Made by a program: the position numbers and the translations under genes. A stretch of DNA of 64,000 bases from Aselliscus stoliczkanus (taxonomy: Eukaryota; Chordata; Mammalia; Chiroptera; Hipposideridae). Below, piece by piece: positions 61,469-64,000 of the stretch. The notes under the pieces were generated by a model. The model made no database searches, was not told the DNA's origin, and worked only from the letters and a program-made list of their open reading frames with translations. The first letter of the stretch is position 1, and every line of letters starts with the position of its first letter. The stretch spans positions 106,720,421-106,784,420 of the forward strand of contig CM066733.1 of assembly GCA_033961575.1 (NCBI GenBank), in the 5' to 3' direction.

Positions 61469-62367
61469 CAAGGGGTTCACTCCCCTTTTCTCCTCTCCCT
61501 GATTTCTCCCATGGCACTCACTGGCACCCATGCGACTGTGTCTGACTTGGGTTGTCCCTCTCGTGGGAACTTACCCATCTTTGACTGGCCGGCCATCCTT
61601 TGGTGCCAAATGGGGATATACACAGTAAGCATAATATGGAAGTTATGATCTGTCTTTATGGAGAGATGTATGGAGGCAGACAGGCAGGTTATAATGTGCC
61701 AGGCATAGAATCTAACTCTGGAACATAAATTCCAATGACCTGTGATCTCCCTAGAGCTGAGCATTGTTTGGTGATGTAAATAAACCAGCTGCTGGTGAGT
61801 CTACGTTCCCTCATCTAGTCTCCACAGGTACCATTATTGCACTGAAGCTATTCCTAGGGTGGAGAATGGTAGAAGTAATTGTGTTGATGGATTTTGGGAA
61901 TTATCTTAGGTTGCAAGTAATTGTAGCAGCTTGATGTCTTCATTTTCCCTGCCCTTTTGGTTCAACAAGGAGGGGTAATCCATTTGATTAAAACACAAGT
62001 GTTGATTGTTCCCTTTGGAACACAGATAAATTTGTCACCTCCCTCCAAGCAGATGACTTTTTTGTCAAAGAACAGTTTGGGGGCCAGAAGAGAGGCAACT
62101 GTCTTCCTGCAGGATCTTTAGCATTAATGGGCTCTGCCAGGTACTTCTATCACACCATCAAGTCTTGGCAGGGCCAGCACGTGAGCATCACTGAGAAGAG
62201 CTCTTTCAAATATCACATCCTGCTCTCAGTGTGTCTCATGATCAGTTGTTAGAGACCATGTGAGGAGAAATGGTGGCCACTGGAGCAGGCTCCTCTTCAG
62301 CCTCAGGCTCCTAGAAATTCTAAATTATGACACCAGTCTACTCAGCCCTGTGAACTTAAAAAATGTA
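61469..62367. other. Spacer between two solo LTRs, unassigned
   Basis: About 0.9 kb that belongs to neither LTR, since each LTR has its own TSD. Read on the minus strand it contains TTTGGCACCAAAGGATGG near 61605, then GATGGGTAAGTTCCC, which includes a consensus 5' splice-site GTAAGT. This could be the leader of an older retroviral element or chance. No ORF with a recognisable domain was seen; the 95-codon minus frame at 61477 has none. Confidence 0.35.
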
Positions 62368-62373
62368 CAAACC

Positions 62374-62435
62374 TGCCGGGGTCCAGCCTCCGCAGAGTCC
62401 AGGGATTCCCTTGGGTGGGATGGAGTCGGTGAGGA

Positions 62436-62526
<91 letters not shown>

Positions 62527-63564
62527 GAAGGAAGGAAGGAAGAAAGAGAAAGAAAGAGAGCGAAGACACCAGCAAGAGTTTCTCAGGAGCGTCTCAATTT
62601 ATTGTTACAGCATGTTCCCCTTTTATAGGGACTCTTGACCATTACCTCAATTACAAGTTATGTTTCACATGAGTTTGATGTTTTTTTCTTTCTCAGGGTT
62701 TTCAGTCTTTACTTCCTTGTAATAGTTCTCTCCAGGGTAAACTGTGACCTATTCTATGTTTAAGGATTATCTTATCTTTTAATATGATGTTCTCCTTGGG
62801 ACACAAACTCAATTTCTACTTATCATCTAAAGAATGGTTACCATGACTACCTTGACTATTTAGTAACTATCCAAATTCCAGCAGCTAATACACAATTGTA
62901 AGACTCACAGGACGTATACTTGAGTTACTACCGAGAGAGACTAGAAATGGCTGAGTCTAAAGTCTATTTTTTAGTAAATACAATACCGAGTAATCAAAGG
63001 GGTCTCACACCTCTCTTATCCAACGGAGGTAGCATCTGTTTCTCAGTCAAAGCTTCAGTATCTGTTGCTGTAACAAGGCACAGGGCAAAGGAATTCACAC
63101 AAGGCTATTGATTAACGTAGCTCATGGTCAGTAAGTGTCTCTTATCGGAACTTTCATGGCTTGGAGATCTTTGTCCTCTGAGGAGACTTTTCACTGATTA
63201 TCTTAGGCAAGTTAGCTCACGGGCTGTTACCAGCAGTTTCTCACAGCCAGGCTTTTTTGGCCTATGTGGCCAAAGATCTGTGCCTCAGTTTCCAAGAGGC
63301 TTGAGTCCCCAATATTTCAGTTCAGGGGTCCCCACGGAACTACCAGCTAGCTTATGTTGTCTCCCCTCTTTTCTAGGAGATCTTACCCGTCTTTGGCTGC
63401 ATAGTTAGCTCATTGGGGTATCACAGGAACTTGCCATAAATGCAGTGAGAGTATTGTCTCCTATAGGATCCGATGTAGAGGAAAGGCACATGGGTTCATA
63501 GGAGTGGAGACTACGACCAACCAAGAAACCTTGTCACATATGGGTATGTCGACGGTTCCCAACA
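62374..63564 (-). mobile_element. Solo LTR, same family, antisense, with internal GAAA expansion
   Basis: A 1191-bp antisense copy. On the minus strand it starts TGTTGGGAACC and ends GGACCCCGGCA. The 6-bp TSD CAAACC lies at 62368-62373 and 63565-63570. A (GAAA)n tract at 62434-62558 explains most of the extra length over the other two copies. AATAAA (complement of CAATTTATTG near 62596) and TATA (complement of TTTTATAG near 62623) remain. Open frames in it are LTR- or microsatellite-derived. Confidence 0.93.
62434..62558. repeat. (GAAA)n microsatellite inside LTR
   Basis: About 30 GAAA/GGAA units in what would be the U5 side of the antisense LTR. The other two copies lack the expansion, having only a short pyrimidine- or purine-rich patch at that site. 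Confidence 0.97.
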
Positions 63565-63570
63565 CAAACC

Positions 63571-64000
63571 TGCAGAGAATTTTTATGAGTTTATTTGAAC
63601 CAAAGTGATGACATATCCAGGGAGCAAGATCTCAAACGCTCCAGAGAGTAACAGTTTTGCATCTTCTTTTACACATTTGAAATTTAAGAGGGAAGGAATT
63701 TAAGGAAGATTACATGTAGGTGGGTAAAAGCAAGTACATATACAGGATAGTTAACAAGATTATATGGTTTCTTGAGGATAGTTATTTCAAAGATGTGTTA
63801 ACCTAGATACACAGAAACAATGGACAGGACTTGCTTAAGGCAAAAATAAACCTTTTACTACAATAAAAAGCTATAAGCCTGGGATGTGACTACTCACCAT
63901 GAACTGCTGAATTAGGAATTTGTGGTCAGATCACCCTGTGAGTTTCCTTTCCATAGAATGCTTTTTTTCATCCACAACTTCTTCCTCCCATGATTTTCCC
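63571..64000 (-). mobile_element. Older LTR-like sequence interrupted by solo LTR
   Basis: On the minus strand, sequence ending 'aataaactcataaaaattct' with an AATAAA signal (plus strand TTTATT at 63590) runs up to the TSD of the younger LTR and may continue on its far side (about 62340-62367). This looks like the U5 end of an older LTR. The family is not known and the region runs off the window end. Confidence 0.35.

Noticed and set aside
60548..63564. A short provirus with two antisense LTRs and a 0.9-kb interior
   Set aside because: Each LTR has its own perfect 6-bp TSD and the outer flanks do not match, so these are two separate solo LTRs.

Overview
This window is AT-rich mammalian DNA that looks intergenic or deep-intronic. 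I recognise no protein-coding gene, exon, tRNA or rRNA gene. Nearly every open frame falls inside a repeat and is a by-product of it. The best pointer to the host is a tRNA-derived SINE family, present 21 times. Its head begins GGGCCGGCCGAGTGGC, and its long form ends in AATAAA plus TCTTT. From memory this matches SINEs of bats, most likely horseshoe bats and their relatives (Rhinolophoidea), but no database was searched and the species is an inference.

Layout. 1-11.1 kb: an old L1 3' end, a nearly full-length mariner with a decayed transposase (2235-3522), two MLT1-like LTRs and six SINEs, including a tail-to-tail inverted pair at 9954-11105. 11.1-16.7 kb: a MER20-like element and sparse SINEs in otherwise unassigned sequence. 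16.7-19.1 kb: an old antisense L1. 19.8-20.6 kb: a second mariner lineage, antisense and truncated. 22.1-26.2 kb: a decayed sense L1 interrupted by a SINE with a perfect 16-bp target duplication. 28.7-31.4 kb: an old L1 fragment, then an orphan L1 5'UTR. 32-47 kb: scattered SINEs, an L1 with a twin-priming inversion, a long GAAA microsatellite and a 199-bp TA-flanked MITE. 47.7-48.8 kb: a sense solo LTR of an endogenous retrovirus. 49.8-55.2 kb: SINEs, one carrying a 3' transduced segment and one nested pair. 56.7-59.7 kb: MIR remnants and a dimeric SINE. 60-64 kb: two more antisense solo LTRs of the same retroviral family, inserted close together in older sequence that I could only partly assign.

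Nothing here forms an operon or pathway. The interest is the transposition record: SINE, L1, mariner and LTR copies of different ages, many with readable target-site duplications (TSDs). Those TSDs fix element ends and insertion order, and they reveal a SINE transduction, monomer and extended SINE forms sharing break points, and three solo LTRs with exact 6-bp TSDs.
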